Shown one piece after another: positions 12,593-25,375 of a DNA stretch of 64,000 nt (within the stretch, counting starts at the first letter, position 1; each line of letters begins with the position of its first letter). The stretch covers positions 206,777,741 to 206,841,740 of the forward strand of contig CM041465.1 in the NCBI GenBank assembly GCA_023213395.1, given 5' to 3'. A model generated the notes under the pieces. It had not been told where the DNA came from and made no database searches. It saw only the letters and a program-made list of their open reading frames with translations. The DNA is from Cycas panzhihuaensis. Taxonomy: Eukaryota > Cycadophyta. The translations under genes were made by a program, and so were the position numbers.

Positions 12593-12599
12593 GAGGTTA

Positions 12600-13330
12600 T
12601 ATACTATGGATTTTAGATAGGAAAGTATTAGACCTCTAGGGAGTTTTTACTACATGTAGACATATGATTGTACTTCTCCCTGTAAGGATTTTGGCTTCTT
12701 GAGGTACATCACCTAGATGATGATGTACTGTATAATTCTATTATACCATATGAATTTGTACATATATAAACATGGGCCAATAGGTACCTTATTTGATATA
12801 TGATGATGATTTTATGATGGATTTATGTTACTATTCCTTTGTTGTATAGTTTGTTTGTTTATATGATGCATAGGGAGATGAGCATATGCATATAGATATG
12901 GGTGTACAAGTGTATAAGAGGTCATGCATTAAGATAGTTTAGTTGATAGATGTGTATGGTTTTTGTTATTAGATCACATGTAGATGATACTCGTCATTCC
13001 TTTCATATGATACCACACTCATAGTAGGCACACATAATGATGGATACGTGTGAGATTAGGAGGGAGTGCTATACATGTCTGTTAGGGGGAACATAATAGA
13101 TATGCGAAGGAAGTGACGACTAGGGGGTATAGATACCTAAGAAACAAAAGGCCTTAATTGAGAAATGACTCCATGCTTAGGAGTGAATGAGGTTTTCTTA
13201 CCCAACTAGGAAAGGAGAGATCTCCCTTAGGAGGGAGACGAGGGATGCAATGCAAGTAATAAAAGATGAGAAGCTACTCTAAACCATCATCACACCTATG
13301 ACTAGGAGAAATGATGATACACTTAGAGTG
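12600..13330. other. 3' flank of the antisense gene, element B; no gene
   Basis: It matches 31380-32060 in C and 45140-45720 in D in order ('gattgtacttctccctgtaaggattttgg', 'ttcctttcatatgataccacactc'). No coding content is seen. Confidence 0.65.
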
Positions 13331-13395
13331 GTAGTTTAGGCTCGTTTCAAAGCAAGAGAGGGGTGTGTGCCTATCCTACTCATTAGTAAGAAGGG

Positions 13396-14490
13396 TCACA
13401 TATAGAACTTCTTTAGGAATTTACCATTCACAGCTTTCTCTAATTTGAAACCCTCTAGAGTTGCTATCTTATAGGTGCCATTGTTAAGGCTCTTGAGAAT
13501 GATGAAAGGACCAATCCATTTAGGCCTGAATTTAGATAAGTAGTCATGGAGATATTCAAGATAGAGGACATTATCCCCAGGATATAAAGGGTGAGGATGA
13601 AGATATTTATCATATATTCTTCATGCCCTAGCCTTAGAGATGAAGACATCTCTCGTCCAAGGCTTTGGGGTTGAGGAGGTAGGCCTGGTGCTAAGATTCC
13701 TTGTCGATGAGATCTCAAAGAGAAACATGTAAAGAGGGGATTTAAACTTCCAGGGGAAGGACTACTTTGGTCTTATACATGAGGGAGAATGGGTTCATCC
13801 CTATAGCTATGCAAATGGAACTATAATATACCCATAAAGTGGAAGGAAGTTGGAGGTGCCAATCCCTTTGGGATTAAGCGATCATTTTCTTTAAGATGTT
13901 GATAAGGGTTTTGTTAAAAGATTCAATTTGGTCATTAGCCTAGGGGTAATTAGGAGAAGAGGTTTTGTGGGATATTCTATACTTCCCACAAAGCTCATCC
14001 GTCTCTTTATTATAAAAGGGAGTACCATTATCTATGATTAGAACGTGAGGAACCCTGAATTGATAGATAATATACTACTAGATAAAAGTGGCTATAGTCT
14101 TACTAATAATAGAAGATAAGGGGACCACTTCAGCCTATTTAGTGAAGTACTTCATCGTAGTTAATATGAACTTATGTTGTGACGAGGAAGGAGGGGTTAT
14201 GGCTTCGATAAGGTCTAATCCCCATTGGGAAACATGGAGAGATAATCGGGGTGTAAGACCTCGAAAGGTGAATGAATGATGCACGTGCTCTTGGAACCTA
14301 TGATAATGCAATGTATAGGTATGGGTGTCCTTGGAAAGGAACAACCAATAATAACCCATGCAAAGGATCCTCTGGGCCATGGATTGGCCCCAAAATAGCC
14401 CTCATAAATGCTATTATAGTAGTCATGAAGTATTTAGTTCACCTTGTTAGGGTTGACGTAGTGAAGGATGACCCCATCAAAAGATCTCTT
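13396..14490 (-). pseudogene. Integrase, element B
   Basis: Integrase inserts the new DNA copy in the host genome. On the minus strand the order is zinc-binding region, catalytic core, then a C-terminal GPF/Y module. The open piece at 14135-14380 reads MAQRILCMGYYW then QWGLDLIEAI, which holds the first catalytic Asp of the D,D-E triad. Near 13480-13560 the frame gives a KFRPKWIGPF-type stretch, the GPF/Y signature. The stop matches that of D by alignment. Several frameshifts and stops break the gene. Confidence 0.85.
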
Positions 14491-14599
14491 ATATAATACC
14501 TCCTCTATAAGGAAATACTGCCTAGCAATAACTCTAACTTGTGACCTCACCTTGTCACTAGTATTAAGATGATACTACTATTTAGTAAGGTACTATACA

Positions 14600-16080
14600 A
14601 TGTCCCCATACCATTCTCTACTAGCTAATGGATGGGATGATGAGTCTTGGATGGAAAAGATAGGATTGTTAGGAAAGGAGTCATCAATAGGAATGTTATA
14701 AGAATTAGGAATAGGTGCATCATCTAGTTATTTAACAACCACCATTCCCTTCTTCAATTTCATATTGACGATTTGAAGGTCATACTCTTGAAGGAGGATG
14801 GCCCATTTGCCCATCCTACAAGTCAAGTCAAATTAAGTTAAGAGGTATCTCAAGGGATCAAATTAGATTATCACCTAAGTGGTATTATCGAGTAAGTAAT
14901 ACCTAAATTTCTTGGTTGCATAGACCAAGGCAAGGCATTCCTTTTTGGCGAGAGAGTAATTAAGCTTAGTAGTGACTAATGTATAACTGATGAAATAAAT
15001 AGCTTGCTAGGTTCCTAAATCATTTTCTTGGGTGAGCATAGCCTCCAAAGATTCATCGATAACTGAGGTATAAAGGATGAAGGGATGGTTTAAGAGAAGG
15101 CAAACTAAGATCGAAGAAGAAGCCAAGGCTCTCTTAAGCTCTTGAAAAGCTTCCTGGGCCTTACGAGACTAAATGAATGGGGCTCCCTTCTTCAATAGAT
15201 TAGTAAGGGGTTTAGCATTTACGACGAAGTTTGCTAAAAAATACCTAAGAAAACCCAACTAGCCTAAAAATGAGATTTGACACTACATTTTGGAATGAGG
15301 CATGTCAAGGATGGCCTTGACCTTATTAGGGTCGATCTGGATTCTTTATTTAGAAATAAGGAAAACTAGGGGCTTGTTGGTGGTTACAGTAAATACACAC
15401 TTAAATGAGTTTAAGCTAACATGGTATTTGTAGCATCGAGTGAATATGGCATGCAAATCCTTAGGGTGATGGGCCCTCTTATGAGAGAGACCTATCATAT
15501 CATCCGTGAAGACCTTAAAGATTTTGTTTATGAGGTTATAAAAGATAAATTGCATCACCCTTTAGTAAGTGGTGCCTAAAATTTTGAGTCTAAATGGCAT
15601 TGCTTTGTAAGTAAAGGTACCCTAAGGAGTAGTGAAGGCCATTTTACGATGGTGTTTGAGAGAAAATTGGATTTGGTTGTAACCAGAAAATCCATCCATC
15701 AAGGACATAACTTTGAATCTACCAGTGCGATCAGTAATATGATCAATGAAAGGTAAAGGAAAGTTATCTTTGGGACATATATTATTGATATTTTAAAAAT
15801 CAATACATATCTAAATTGTTCCATTATTTTTAGCAACGAGAACGATGCTGGAGACCCATTTAGGGTAATCAATATAAGTGATCAACCCTACGTCTAAGAG
15901 TTTTTTAAATTCCATCTTAATAGTGACAAATAGCTTAGGATGAAGGGGGCACTACTTTTGTCACATAGGGCTAGCACCTAGGACAGTTGTAAGATTTTGT
16001 GTGATAATGGAGGGATCTATACCATTCATGTCAGTGTAATCCCATCTAAAAACATCATGGAACTCCTAGAAGAGGAGGGT
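14600..16080 (-). pseudogene. Reverse transcriptase and RNase H, element B
   Basis: These copy element RNA into DNA and degrade the RNA strand. In the 15346-15558 piece the polymerase motif reads KVFTDDMIG (the F/Y-x-D-D box), then SFKCVF and KPLVFLISK, as in Ty3/gypsy RT. The RT fingers/palm lie to its right (to about 16060). The RNase H part lies left (about 14800-15120), with the diagnostic tract 'ctcttcaaaagcttcctgggcc' before it. Both catalytic Asp of the FTDD box remain, but the gene is broken by many stops. Confidence 0.85.
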
Positions 16081-16259
16081 GTATTCCTCTATTTTTTTAG
16101 GAGAACATTCTGCTCCCACGTTGATGACCTTGCCAAGGGTAAGGATGATGTCCTTGGTTGCCCCCATGCACATATCATTCCCCTCCTCAAAATGGAGGGA
16201 GGATTGATTAACAAAAAAGGGCAAAGAAGAAATAGGTTGGCTTGGGTTAGCTAGGGGTG

Positions 16260-16960
16260 ACCCAAGGTCTAAGATCTTTCAGTAACCAAGCTCATGGTGA
16301 CTCGGAGGAAGATTAGACGTAGAGCCTGCTAAATGCTCTAACAACACCTCATCATTCTCAAAGTAGTTTACCCCATGGATAGTTATACTTGGAGATGATG
16401 AGAGATAAGAAGTAGGAGGAGCAATGGGCCCATAACAATCAACCCACCACTCGATATAATCAAGGGGCTCTTTAGAAGAGTTAGAGGACATTCTCCTATA
16501 TCATGGGATAAGAGGTTCCCTATTCTCATCACTCGAGGAGGGTGAAGAGGTGGATGGTGAAGTAGTGTGGGAAGTCATATGAGAGATGGGAATGACCATG
16601 TGTGACTTGGAAGGAGTATTTGGCTCCTTAATAGAAGGGGTTCTAGGTTAGGACCTGGAACAAAGCAAGCACCCCTATAGGTGTTTAGGAGGGATATGAG
16701 ACATGGGAGGTCCTCGTCCTTATCATCAAGCTCATCGTCACTCAAAATAGTGAGGTACCCATAGCTCCCTACACCAATAGGACCAAAACGAATAAGGTTA
16801 GAAGAGGAAGGGGAAGGTCCCTCCTCCCAGTAAGAAGTGCTAGGAATATCGATCATGCAGGTGGATGCATGAGTAGATGGGCCTTTTTTACCCTTCACTA
16901 GATCACGAACCACCTGATGGGACTAGTAAAATTGTTTAATGGGAAGAGGCTCTTGGGAAA
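16260..16960 (-). pseudogene. Acidic linker between protease and RT, element B
   Basis: Two open pieces (16279-16491, 16575-16913) give SDDELDDKDEDLPCLISLL and GSYGYLTILS, which match the linker of C (35114-35623) and D (48837-49130). The linker is rich in Ser, Pro and acidic residues and has no recognisable domain. It may be part of the Pol polyprotein. It is conserved in position in all three elements. Confidence 0.7.
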
Positions 16961-17029
16961 CAACCTTCATTCATCTTTCATGGATAAATTTGAGTTGTCC
17001 CCAATGAGACAAATACATGACTCCCATCT

Positions 17030-17700
17030 GGTTGAGCCATGGATGTCCTAACAAGAGGTTGTAGTCCACATCTATGTTGAGGAACATAATATTAGTGAGG
17101 ACAGTTTTATCTTCAAGGGTGAGGGGGATGGAGATAGAACTTAAGGGTATTTTCTCGCTACCATCGTAGCCTTGACAATGACATGGAACTAGCTTGAGGG
17201 CTACTATTCCTATCTCTTACATGATGCGTAAAGGCATAGCTTTGATGGAAGAACCATTATCTATAATAGTCCTTTAGAGGGTACACTCAAGAATGTCTAT
17301 AGATATGGTGAAAGGGTAATGCCATTAGCATTTCCTTGCATTGGTTGGGGGGATATCTTAATGATCAAAAGAGATGGCAGGCTCCCAACTTGGGAAAGTA
17401 CTCAAAGCATGGATGGATGCATCTACCAACCCTAAGGTCTCCAAAAGAAGAATACATTTCTTTGGACAGCTCCTGAAGACACCTATCATGGACATCCAGA
17501 CAGCCATGGTATGAAGCTCATCTATGATTGAGAAGGGTTTTCCTTACCCAGTTGGTTGGGGAAGTGCCCTTTAGAAATTGTAATGACCTAAGTAGACATG
17601 AATGGTCTTGGGGAGTAGAGAAATCTCAGAAGGAGGGTTATCTAAGGGAGGATCAAGCTAAGAAGAGGAAGAGGCACCTATGGCCTCTTTAGTTGCTTGA
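17030..17700 (-). pseudogene. Aspartic protease region, element B
   Basis: On the minus strand, rightmost first: the helix block matching MSIMDxLRSC, then TIIDNGSS (active-site D-x-G, near 17250-17270), then LLLGHPWL (near 17030-17060). Retroelement proteases cleave the Gag-Pol polyprotein. The order and motifs are the same as in C and D. The frame is interrupted. Confidence 0.75.
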
Positions 17701-17759
17701 GACCTAGTCAAAGTGTATAAGGGTGTGGTCTCCAATATCTAGATGACTTTCTTTCCCTT

Positions 17760-20121
17760 GTTTTGGGATCCAGAAGGTGAAGGGGTTCGATGGAAAGAAC
17801 CAAAAGAAGAGGAGAAACTTCTTGCCCCCTTCCCTTTAGCTTACATGGGATAAGGGTTAGGAGACCTTCTCCTATTCCAATTCCCTCTATGATGGGTATG
17901 TTGATCTCATTCCTCATGTTTGGAGAAGGGATCTTTATAGACAAGCTGGTCTACATTGGACTTGGATGCTCGGCTAGGGGAGGAATCATGATGTGAAGTA
18001 AATTTTGGGTGCTATGTCTTACATTACAAATCCTCATGAAAGCAATCACCATAGATGGAGTACCACTTCTTTTCCAAGGAAGGCTTGGTCTTTCTTGTTT
18101 GAGAGGAATGGGTATTTCCATCCTTAGGAGGTACTACTTGGGAATCTTAGTGAACAAGTCTATGTGAGTTTGGTGATGAGGGAGGAGCTTATACATTTAA
18201 AAGAACGTACGGTAGAGGTCAAGGGATCCAAAGTCTTCTCTATTGAGTGGGTTGAAGACTTTTGCGATTATTAGGGTTTTATCTCACGAGACAGAAGGGG
18301 GTACCTCTCATCATTATGATAGTTTGAGAGGTTTCTTAAGACCTACTTGAAACTCAATAGCCTTAAGAGCCAAGCACTTAGGTATGGCAGAGTCATATAT
18401 TGTTGGCCCTATTTTGAGGACCTCAACATGTACCTCGGGACAAAGGGCATTCACAAAGAGATCTCTCTTCAACTCTTGAGGCAACGTGGCCTTCATGGAA
18501 TGAAGGAGATCATGAAAGTACCTAATTAAGTCACAATTCATCTCCTGGTGACCTTGTTTAAGAGAAAGTAAAGCTTTCATTCCAATCTTGAAGGGACATG
18601 CAATATCAAAATAGTTGATGAACTCATCAACGAGTTATTGGAATGAATGAATTGAATAGGCAGGGAGGTGATAGGACCACTTAAGGGCATTGCCCTATAA
18701 GGAACATGGAAAGAGTTTCATTATGATGTGATCATAGGCCCAGTAATCGATACATTCCATGGAGAAACTCCTAACATGCTCAATTGGGTCTTGTGAAGAG
18801 GTCCCATCAAAATTAGGTACCTCAGGGTGATGAGGTGGTAAGTTGATCCATAGCACCTTGATGGACAAAGGAGTTGACCTATAGTCAATGAAGGGATGGG
18901 CCCTTGGTTGAGAAGATGGGACAATGAAAGACAAAGGAGGAGGTGGGCATAGATACCCAAATCCTCCTTGATAGGTTTGACTGAACGATGGATATGAACT
19001 CCCTCCCACTTAGTGGGAAGTGGCTAATCCCAAATGAGAAGGAACTGGGAGAGAGGTGAATGGGTAAGAAGGACCTCTTCCCCCTTGAGTATATGCCTCT
19101 TATTAAAAGGGGACTTAAGAAAAGGAGCCTTGGGGAGGAGTTCATCCTCCTTACAAAGGCACCACATGCGAGGTGATGCAAAATGATGAAGCTAATGGGT
19201 GTGGCACCAGATTCTACCCATATGGACCACTTGTAGGTGGTGCAATGCCATGTGGTTGGAAGGAGCCCACCCCATAGATAGAAAGGGGATTTCCCTTTCC
19301 ATGGCCTCATGGTTGGGAAGTGTATCCTCAGGGTATGTAAAGAGAAAGATCCTTAGGTTAGGGTTGAGAGCACGTGGGGATTTACCCCACATGGATAGAG
19401 GAAAAGGGACACGTGAGTCCCCTAAATCGAGTAAGAGAATGGTGGACCATGGTTGGTTGAGGTGTGGTCACTTGGCTAGGAGGAGGTATACTCAACTTGA
19501 TTCGGGAGGTGAGTATACCTCAAGTGGTCCCTAAAGTATGGGGGACATACAAGGAAGAAGGAACAATAAGGGTCGACCTTATTATGGATACCAAAGTGGA
19601 ATGGGAAGAGGAAGGAGGTGCTGATGAGGAAGAGGAGGGTGTTATGCTACATAAGATGCTTTCCAATGACTTTGGGGATGGTTGGGGCCTCGTAGCTTAT
19701 AAGCATTAGTGTAACACTTCCACTACATCCACATGAGGGGTTCCTACTTATTCATATGAGGTAGAAGGTTCCTCAAATGAAGTAGACCCCACAAGGTGAT
19801 CCTCATGGGTACTATCATCAAGGTGGTGATATCCCATGGGAGAAGAAACCCCCATATCATATGTAGGGAGGTGATAGAGACTTGGGTGCTCCTAATCACC
19901 CAAATAGAAGATGGGATTGTCACCCTCTTAGGCGGGACCCTAGAAAGAGGTTGAAGGTTGTTGTTGAGTTTCAAAATATAGGCATAATAAGCCCATTCTA
20001 AGGAGAATCCCTCCATAGTTGATTGAGAATCAGACAAGGGAAGGGGAGAATAAGTTGACTCTTCCCAAGAAGGATGAAGACATAGTGACAAGTGACGTAA
20101 AGGATGTTGGGGACTGCCCAA
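17760..20121 (-). pseudogene. gag, element B
   Basis: Gag forms the particle that packages element RNA. Pieces at 18695-19009 and 18314-18580 give the capsid (Retrotrans_gag-like) domain: VPNFDGTSSQDPIEHVRSF, then LKQGHQEMNCDLIRYFHDLL. The zinc knuckle near 18015-18065 has lost its first Cys and His (both Tyr) compared with the C-x2-H-x4-H-x4-C pattern seen in C and D. The N-terminal part (19744-20121) is frameshifted; the start codon used in D is changed in B. Confidence 0.8.
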
Positions 20122-20198
20122 TGAATTAGGAAGGAGATGCCAAAAGAGAAAGGTAATGCTAACCCAAAGTAAACTAAAATGGTTCCTTTACTGGCAAG

Positions 20199-20216
20199 TC
20201 CCCAGTATGGTCACCA
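20199..20216 (-). other. Primer binding site of element B
   Basis: The minus strand reads TGGTGACCATACTGGGGA, one base inside the 5' LTR end at 20218. It begins with TGG, as expected for pairing with a tRNA CCA end, and matches the PBS of D (TGGCGACTATACTAGGGA). The tRNA species is not assigned. Confidence 0.75.
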
Positions 20217-20217
20217 G

Positions 20218-23200
20218 TGGAAGCACACCTCTGGGGGTCACTAAAGATAAGGACATTAAGCCTGCACTATCACTATGCCAGGGGCTTAAAGGTCCTTGAG
20301 GGCAAGGGGATAGGTCACCCATAGAAGACATCTATGCATCAGAACGTAGGTTTAAAGACCTGTAAATAGTGCATAAGACTCTCTCTTTTGGTAGGTGCCT
20401 TCTCAGATTTAAGTTAGGAAAGGGCATCATCAGTTTGCCAAGTAGCCTATGGAAGGACTCTCCTATCCTAGCAGGTGAAGGAAGGAGAGGGAGGACCAAA
20501 TCTCTCTTCCTGGAAGAATGGGAAAAGAGGAGGCTAGCCCTAGTAGAGTAGGGGCCTATGGAATAAGAGGGGGAATTAGTTGATTAAGAGATGTGGAAGG
20601 GGTTTGGTATGCAAAAACTAAATCCTAAAAAGGATAAGACTAATGGTGCATCTTAATAGGGTTACCTAAAGGAATTCTTGTAGGGTTTAGGTTTAACAAA
20701 ATAAGTGACTAAGTATGCCAAGGGTTTGGGGTAGTGTCTTAGTTCTTGTTCAAAGATAATATAAAGATATAAAGTACCAATGCTAAGTAAATGAAACTTA
20801 AAAGTCACTTTCTTTCTCTCTCTCCTTTTCCTCTCTCTCTTTTATCCTTATCAATAAAATAAAAGAATGAAATGAATGGAAAAATAAGGTATAAAGAAGA
20901 AGAAGAGTATGATGACCTATGCAACTTTCCTTAATGATACATGAAAGAAGGATGACCATCAAAAGCCCAAGTTCCCTTTCTTATTCCTACCCTTGTATAT
21001 GCAAACTGAATGCAAGAGGAAGATGCAACAAAGAATAGAAAACCCTTTCTATCACTTTCCTTTTAGGAGAAAAATGAGAGATGCACTAGTTTAAGTTATC
21101 CTTTTTCATGCTTGTGTAAGAGGAAAGAGGGAAGTAAGGTCAATGCACATTTAATGTAAAGATAAAGAGAGTAAATATTGGTGGTATTCCTTTATTCTTT
21201 TCTTTGAATGAATGCAAGTAAACAAAACAAATAATTGTAAGTCGTGTAAATGCAATCAATTTCCTTTTTAGAAAAGTGGGGAGGAAAAGGATAAGGAAGG
21301 ACATGAAGGTTAGAAGAGGTGCACCTAGAAACAAGCCAATCGATGGAGTGCCTCTTCTTCCCTTCATTATCTTCCTTTCACTGGTCACCTTACACTCCAA
21401 GCCATGGTTGGCATTGTGGATAAAACTATGGATGAGGCTTCCTTACCTTCCCCAAAATGTATTACAAAAAATAGCAAAGAACCTCAAAGGAAAGTTTCAA
21501 AGGAAAAAAATGTAAATGAGATATACATACATTTCAACACGATTCTTGCTTGCTTAAGGTAGGAAGAGTTCCCTTATAGACAAACCCTTTTTAACAAGCA
21601 ATATCATACATGTGCATATGCATATGAATGCATGTATATGTACATGTACTCATCAAAAGGAAATCTAAACTTGCTTAATGTTTCAAAGAAAAGAAACAAT
21701 ACACTTTTCAATCTTCCCACTATATATATACTTGAATGTTTCCAAGTAATATTTAGGGGAAAAAGGGGGTTTTGAAGGTGAGAGAAAGGAGAGCCTTAGA
21801 ATGGATATTTCCCTTAAGCAAGATATCTCTTGCATGCTTGGGTACTCTAGGAAACAAGTTAGAAGAAGATTTATAACTCCAAGCAAATAAGGAAAGTGAT
21901 ACAACTTACAAGGATAAAAAAAAGTTGTAAAAGCTGCAAAAAGTATAAATGTTACAAAAGTTGTAATGTTGTAACTTTTGTAAGATATGCAATGGAAGTG
22001 GAAATATCATGAAATGATAAAACATACAAGGGAACTTGCTATCAAGCAATGTATATAAGAACTGGTTGCATGCGTTGCAAGGGGCTGAAACACTACAACC
22101 AATAGAGGCCCTCATCCAAAGAGTTTCTTGGTGTGCAAGATGGATATGGAGTAGGAAAGCTAAGAGAGATAGAGGGACGCCCTAGAGGATATGGCTATGA
22201 GGGTCAGAACCTTGGCCATGAATTCCTCTTCTCCCTCTCAAAGGGATTCCATAATCCACCTACTTGTGTCCTAAGAAGAACCCAAAAGGAATAGAGGTGT
22301 AAACAAGGAGGAAGGAAGGGTTTGCCTTCCTTTAGATGCCCAAAAAGACGATGGAGATGTATGCAAAACTTGCAAATAAATGGAAATATTCACCAAATAT
22401 ATTTTCCAAAAGGAAGAATAACATGAAATAAACCTAAAACAACCACCAAAAACTAAAATGAAATGGATATTACATCATGTACCAATGAAAAGATGAGTAT
22501 CCCTCTTGCTAGGTGGAGAATGGCTCCTCTTGGAGGCAAGAATGAGAGTTAAAAACATGCAAAACCTATTGTAGCTTCTAGAGTAAGCATCATGGAGGGG
22601 AGACCTCCTAGAGAAGAGATGGTATAGACCTGTGTTCTAAGGTTTCACCCTAAGAGAAGAGAAAGATAGAAGGAAAGACTAGAAATATAGGTAGGAGGCA
22701 TTTTTCCTTTTGTAAGAGAGCCAAGAGAGGTAGAATGGATTCAGAATTTGGTTTTTATGCCTAAATTAGGTTTACTGAATGATTAGGGTTTGCTTTGGGT
22801 GGGAAACAACATCTTGCCACCTGTCAGCTTTGTAATAAATACAAAACTAGTTGTTGCTAGGCCATGTAAGTTAATGGATAGTCACCCCATCACAAAGTTC
22901 ATGGTACCATGAAGTTTTCTACCGTATCGCAAATATCACTATAGTGCGAATAAAACATAGGGATAAATAAAAGGGAGGCCTAGGGGACCCCTAAAAGAAG
23001 GGTCATAGGGCACAATAGAGCAGTGACCTAGACTGATAAAGTATTTAGGAGACTTCTATACAAAGATGATCAGTCCTCAAATGAGGTGTTAAGGATCCTG
23101 TACAATTCCAATAGTGATCAAAAGTGGGCTATGAGGGCCCATGAATACTCGAGAATGTTAAGGAGTTGTCATGAGGGGCTATATGGTGCCATAGGATGAT

Positions 23201-23412
23201 GGTCCTGAGTTGTCATAGGCTACATCATAGTCATAGGCATAATCATGGGTAGACAAATCAAGCATCTCAACCATGCACGGACAATGTCACATAGAATGTA
23301 ACCACCAAATATCTCATCACATCCTAAAGTAAATGAGGAGTAAGGATAGAGATATATACCTATGCCTACCTAAGAGGTGCCATCCATGTCTATTCCTAAT
23401 AGCCAGGAAACA
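20218..23412 (-). repeat. Element B 5' LTR (right)
   Basis: Aligns with 7892-11133. Contains the better copy of the GGTACC palindrome (22894-22917) and the conserved U3 end 'cctaatagccaggaaaca'. Short ORFs inside are not supported. Confidence 0.9.
22894..22917. promoter_or_regulatory. GGTACC-centred 24-bp palindrome (LTR B right)
   Basis: The core TTCATGGTACCATGAA is a perfect 16-bp palindrome; the outer bases are nearly symmetric. It lies about 500-520 bp from the U3 end. The same site occurs in LTR C (26592, 58387) and upstream of the antisense genes of C and D. Function is unknown. Confidence 0.75.
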
Positions 23413-23417
23413 CGATG
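23413..23417. repeat. Target site duplication of element B, right copy (CGATG)
   Basis: Directly follows the terminal CA of the right LTR; differs from the left TGATG by one transition. Confidence 0.8.
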
Positions 23418-23983
23418 TCACCATACCATTCATCATTAATTGACCTTCATCCCATGATTTACCTAAGGGCCATAATATATTTATTTGGCAAATAATCATC
23501 AATAGGGGTATTTGTCAAGTTAAGGAGGGGTGTGTGACCTAACTGCTCTATAATAACCATCCTTTTTTTAGATTTTATATTGATAATTTTTAGATCATGC
23601 TCCTATAGGATAATTTCTGACTTCCTTGCTTATCTTATGAGGTTAGATTTAGTTATTAAGAAGCATAGGAGATTGGATTGAATGATGATATTATTCATGT
23701 TGCCTAAGAGGTAATACCTCAACTTTTTAGTGATAAACATGAGGGTAAAGTACTCCTTTATCATAAGAATATAATTAAATTTGGTGGTAAGTAAGGTGTG
23801 ATTTATAAAATAGACGGTGCACTTAACTCCTAAATCATCCTCTTAGGTTAGCATGGCTTCAATTAATTTGCTCATATATGACATATATAAAATAAATGGT
23901 TTGTCAAATAGTCAGAAGTTAATGTGTGGGTAAAGACTAGGACCTATATAAATTCATCAAAAGTAACTTGACTAGTTGGTACC
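23418..23983 (-). pseudogene. Element A pol fragment (RNase H region) stranded between B and C
   Basis: 'tcaccataccattcatc' matches D at about 47000 and the following sequence matches D to about 47550, giving the RNase H region with the adjoining linker to integrase. It is the original continuation of the integrase remnant at 6690-7886 and continues again at 58975. Many stops; no open frame of note. Confidence 0.85.
23979..23983. repeat. Target site duplication of element C, left copy (GTACC)
   Basis: Identical to 58970-58974, directly after the right LTR of C. Confidence 0.85.
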
Positions 23984-25265
23984 TAGAATCACATCCATGG
24001 GATGGTAACCACACTTGGTTAGGATTAGATTAGTCAATGAAGGGCTCCAAAATATAGAGTCAATCTGACAAGTGAGAGAAATCACCCACACAGGGCATCT
24101 ATGTGTTAGAACGTAGGTTCAAGACCCATGAATGGCACATATCTCCCTTCTGGGTAACTCAATTTTGGTTTTGAGAGTAGCAAGAGTGATGGATATTCTC
24201 AGTTTCCTAAGTAACCTCAAGACGTAGGTCTTCTCACCCTTGGATGGCTAGAAGGGAAGGGCAAGACTGAACGAGGGGATGGATCCTCATAGAAAATAGA
24301 GGGATGCGAATGAGATATACATGGGCAAGTGATATAGAAGGTATGCACTTGTATGAATGGTGTTGGATAACCACCTCACGTGCAGGACCAAATCTGAAAG
24401 AGAAAATGTTGAGGCTACCTAGCTAGTGTAGGTGTGATGGGGTTAGAAGAGGATGTCCTAGAGGAAAAATCCTCCTTAAGCTAACCCACCTAAAGTGAGT
24501 TTGGAGGATAAGGAGCGATAGCGAAAGAAGCTTCCACCATTCTACATGTGAAGGGTTCAACCTTCTATGCATGATAATGAAGTGGTATGTAACTAGCTAT
24601 GTTTGCAAACAAGAGACAAAAGAACTATAAAAATAGCAAATATATTCTTGTTTACTCTTGAATGTAAGACCTCACTCTCCTTTCATTTTAAGTGGGAGAA
24701 AAGGAAGTGAAGAAGGCAAGCCAATCAAGTGAAAACATGCATGTAAAAGATGCAAGGCCTAAAGGGGATGCATGTAATCAAATAAGAAAAGCAGGAGGAT
24801 ATGGCTCCTATCTCAAGCTCTTTCCTAGAAGTATGAGTGTAGCATGCATATGTAAAGAGAAAATACAAACTAGTTCCTTTCCACTTTTTCCTTTTATGTT
24901 CCAATTATTCAAGCAAATAAGCTGAAAAAAAACAAAAGGGAAAAGAGCTATGAAGATAAGAGGGTGACATACCTAGAGGACAATACGACTGAAATAGAGA
25001 CATTGTCCTACACCATACGCACTTCCCTTTTCCTTTCTCAACATGTGAATAGCGTAGAGCGATGGTGCTGAGGCTTCCTTACCTTCCCTGAACTAAAAGA
25101 AAAAGACAAGAAAAACAAAGGAAAAGACTATGCAAAAGATGGAAATGACAAGGGAAAAGAATGAAGGAGACATACCTAAATTAATGTGTTTCTTTCTTCC
25201 CTGTGAGCAACGTAGCAAGACCTGCAATCAAAAAGTACTCCCCCCTTTCCCAAGGGGCTACTAGG

Positions 25266-25375
<110 letters not shown>

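Larger units (their letters stand above)
7892..23412 (-). mobile_element. Element B: full-length Tat-like Ty3/gypsy retrotransposon inserted in A
   Basis: Two LTRs of about 3.2 kb (7892-11133 and 20218-23412) flank about 9.1 kb of internal sequence. Both LTRs start TGGAAGCA and end GGAAATA/GGAAACA. Reading the minus strand from the right: 5' LTR, PBS (20199-20216), gag, protease, linker, RT, RNase H, integrase, a short antisense-gene remnant, aRNH, PPT, 3' LTR. The LTR pair is clearly diverged, with roughly one difference in seven or eight bases in the stretch compared by eye (8041-8290 against the right LTR). The element is therefore old and inactive. It is about 6 kb shorter internally than C or D, partly because most of the antisense gene is gone. 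Confidence 0.9.

Noticed and set aside
19199-19709. Plus-strand ORFs of 81-111 codons in gag of B
   Set aside because: Opposite-strand shadows of the Pro/Gly-rich gag N-terminal region; no match in the plus strand of C or D.
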